From contig NZ_KB892007.1 in NCBI RefSeq assembly GCF_000373645.1, forward strand, positions 124,076 to 188,075: a stretch of DNA of 64,000 bases, in the 5' to 3' direction. Numbering within the stretch: the stretch's first letter is position 1; each line of letters opens with the position of its first letter. The notes beneath the pieces were generated by a model. That model saw only the letters and a list, made by a program, of their open reading frames with translations. It ran no database searches and was not told where the DNA came from. A program made the translations under genes and the position numbers. Positions 63,518 through 64,000 of the stretch are shown piece after piece. Source of the DNA: Streptomyces sp. ATexAB-D23 (lineage in GTDB: Bacteria > Actinomycetota > Actinomycetes > Streptomycetales > Streptomycetaceae).

Positions 63518-64000
63518 GTGATCACGGCGCGTGCGGCTGCCACCTTCGACCCGGTGGCGCGCTCCGTCGCTACGGCCCGCGCCTTTGTCCGCGACACGCT
63601 CCAGGGGTGGGGGTACACCGACGTCGTGGACGACGCCGTCGTCCTGACCAGCGAGCTCGTCACCAATGCGGTGGTCCACGCGGGCACGGCGGCCGATGTG
63701 CTGTGCCTGCGCACGGAGGACGGCGTCCGCGTGGAGATCTCCGACCACTATCCGGAGCGCGAGATCCCGCTCCAGTCGTCGGGACTGGAGCTCGGCAGCC
63801 TGGACAGCGAGAACGGCCGCGGGCTGCTGCTGTGCGCCGCGCTGGCTTCCCGGTGGGGCGTCGAATACTCCCCCACCCGCAAGCATGTCTGGTTCCAGCT
63901 CGATCTTCCCGACCGCCCGGTGGGCATCCGCTCCGCCGGGCCGCTCCTGCCCGTCGGTCTGCTCCCGGTCGCCGACGAACGCGTCAGGGTGGCCGTCGTC
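63518..64000 (+). CDS. osaC: OsaC-like protein, RsbW-type ATPase domain (3' part outside window)
   Basis: At least 161 residues are visible of a gene cut by the right edge. They form a GHKL/HATPase_c_2 domain of the anti-sigma (RsbW/SpoIIAB) class: SELVTNAVVHAG (N box), SDHYPE where DxGxG is usual, and NGRGLLLCAALA (G2 box). In S. coelicolor the divergent gene osaC encodes a large multidomain regulator (RsbW, PAS, GAF and PP2C) that controls sigma-B after osmotic stress; this would be its N-terminus. GTG 63518 is preferred because GGGGAG lies four bases upstream; an in-frame ATG at 63506 is possible. Confidence 0.78.
   Translation, partial: MITARAAATFDPVARSVATARAFVRDTLQGWGYTDVVDDAVVLTSELVTNAVVHAGTAADVLCLRTEDGVRVEISDHYPEREIPLQSSGLELGSLDSENGRGLLLCAALASRWGVEYSPTRKHVWFQLDLPDRPVGIRSAGPLLPVGLLPVADERVRVAVV

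Overview
The window is about 72% G+C chromosomal DNA with strong third-position G/C, GTG/TTG starts and SD sequences such as GGAGG. Gene content and order match the core chromosome of a Streptomyces species. From memory, S. coelicolor has the same run from about SCO5800 down to SCO5747 (aminotransferase, hflX, rshA, dapF, miaA, miaB, gluRK/gluABCD, recX/recA, lhr, nei, dps, clgR, cinA, pgsA, rimO, ftsK, osaB/osaA/osaC). I see no rRNA, tRNA, prophage, insertion sequence or CRISPR array.

Layout. 1-4.4 kb: edge of a probable siderophore-type cluster (PLP aminotransferase) and two tandem secreted trypsin-like lipoproteins, the second broken by a one-base frameshift. 4.4-12.5 kb: hflX, an M1 aminopeptidase, an RSH (ppGpp) enzyme, dapF, a small membrane protein and a GNAT protein, all on the minus strand. 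12.6-17 kb: an accessory patch with two divergent TetR-controlled units (an MFS drug exporter with clear palindromic operators, and a membrane-anchored alpha/beta hydrolase). 17-21 kb: miaA, a class III extradiol-type protein and miaB, plus an orphan antitoxin-like gene. 21-28 kb: a glutamate module with a TAXI binding protein, sensor kinase gluK, regulator gluR and the ABC importer gluABCD. 28-31 kb: an FAD monooxygenase, then a cysteine module consisting of a 28-codon Cys-ending leader peptide, cysteine dioxygenase and a rhodanese. 31-35.3 kb: an ABC3-type permease with an ArsR-like regulator but no ATPase, and a hypothetical gene between two repeat-rich spacers. 35.3-42 kb: recX, recA with a LexA-type box, an AI-2E family transporter, DUF3046, a toroid-fold protein and the azlCD exporter with an AraC regulator. 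42-48 kb: lhr helicase and nei, separated by a striking 16-bp tandem repeat array. 48-57 kb: csbD, dps, clgR, cinA, pgsA, rimO, a RodZ-like HTH protein and ftsK. 57-64 kb: the osaB-osaA osmoadaptation two-component system (OsaA carries ten 92-residue HAMP-like repeats) and the start of a divergent RsbW-like gene (osaC).

Together these are mostly housekeeping, DNA-repair and stress functions. The least-described features are the leaderless Cys leader peptide in front of cysteine dioxygenase, the 16-bp minisatellite that starts at the lhr stop codon, two direct repeats with the same 61-bp period at gene 3' ends, and the repeat-flanked hypothetical gene at 34-35 kb.
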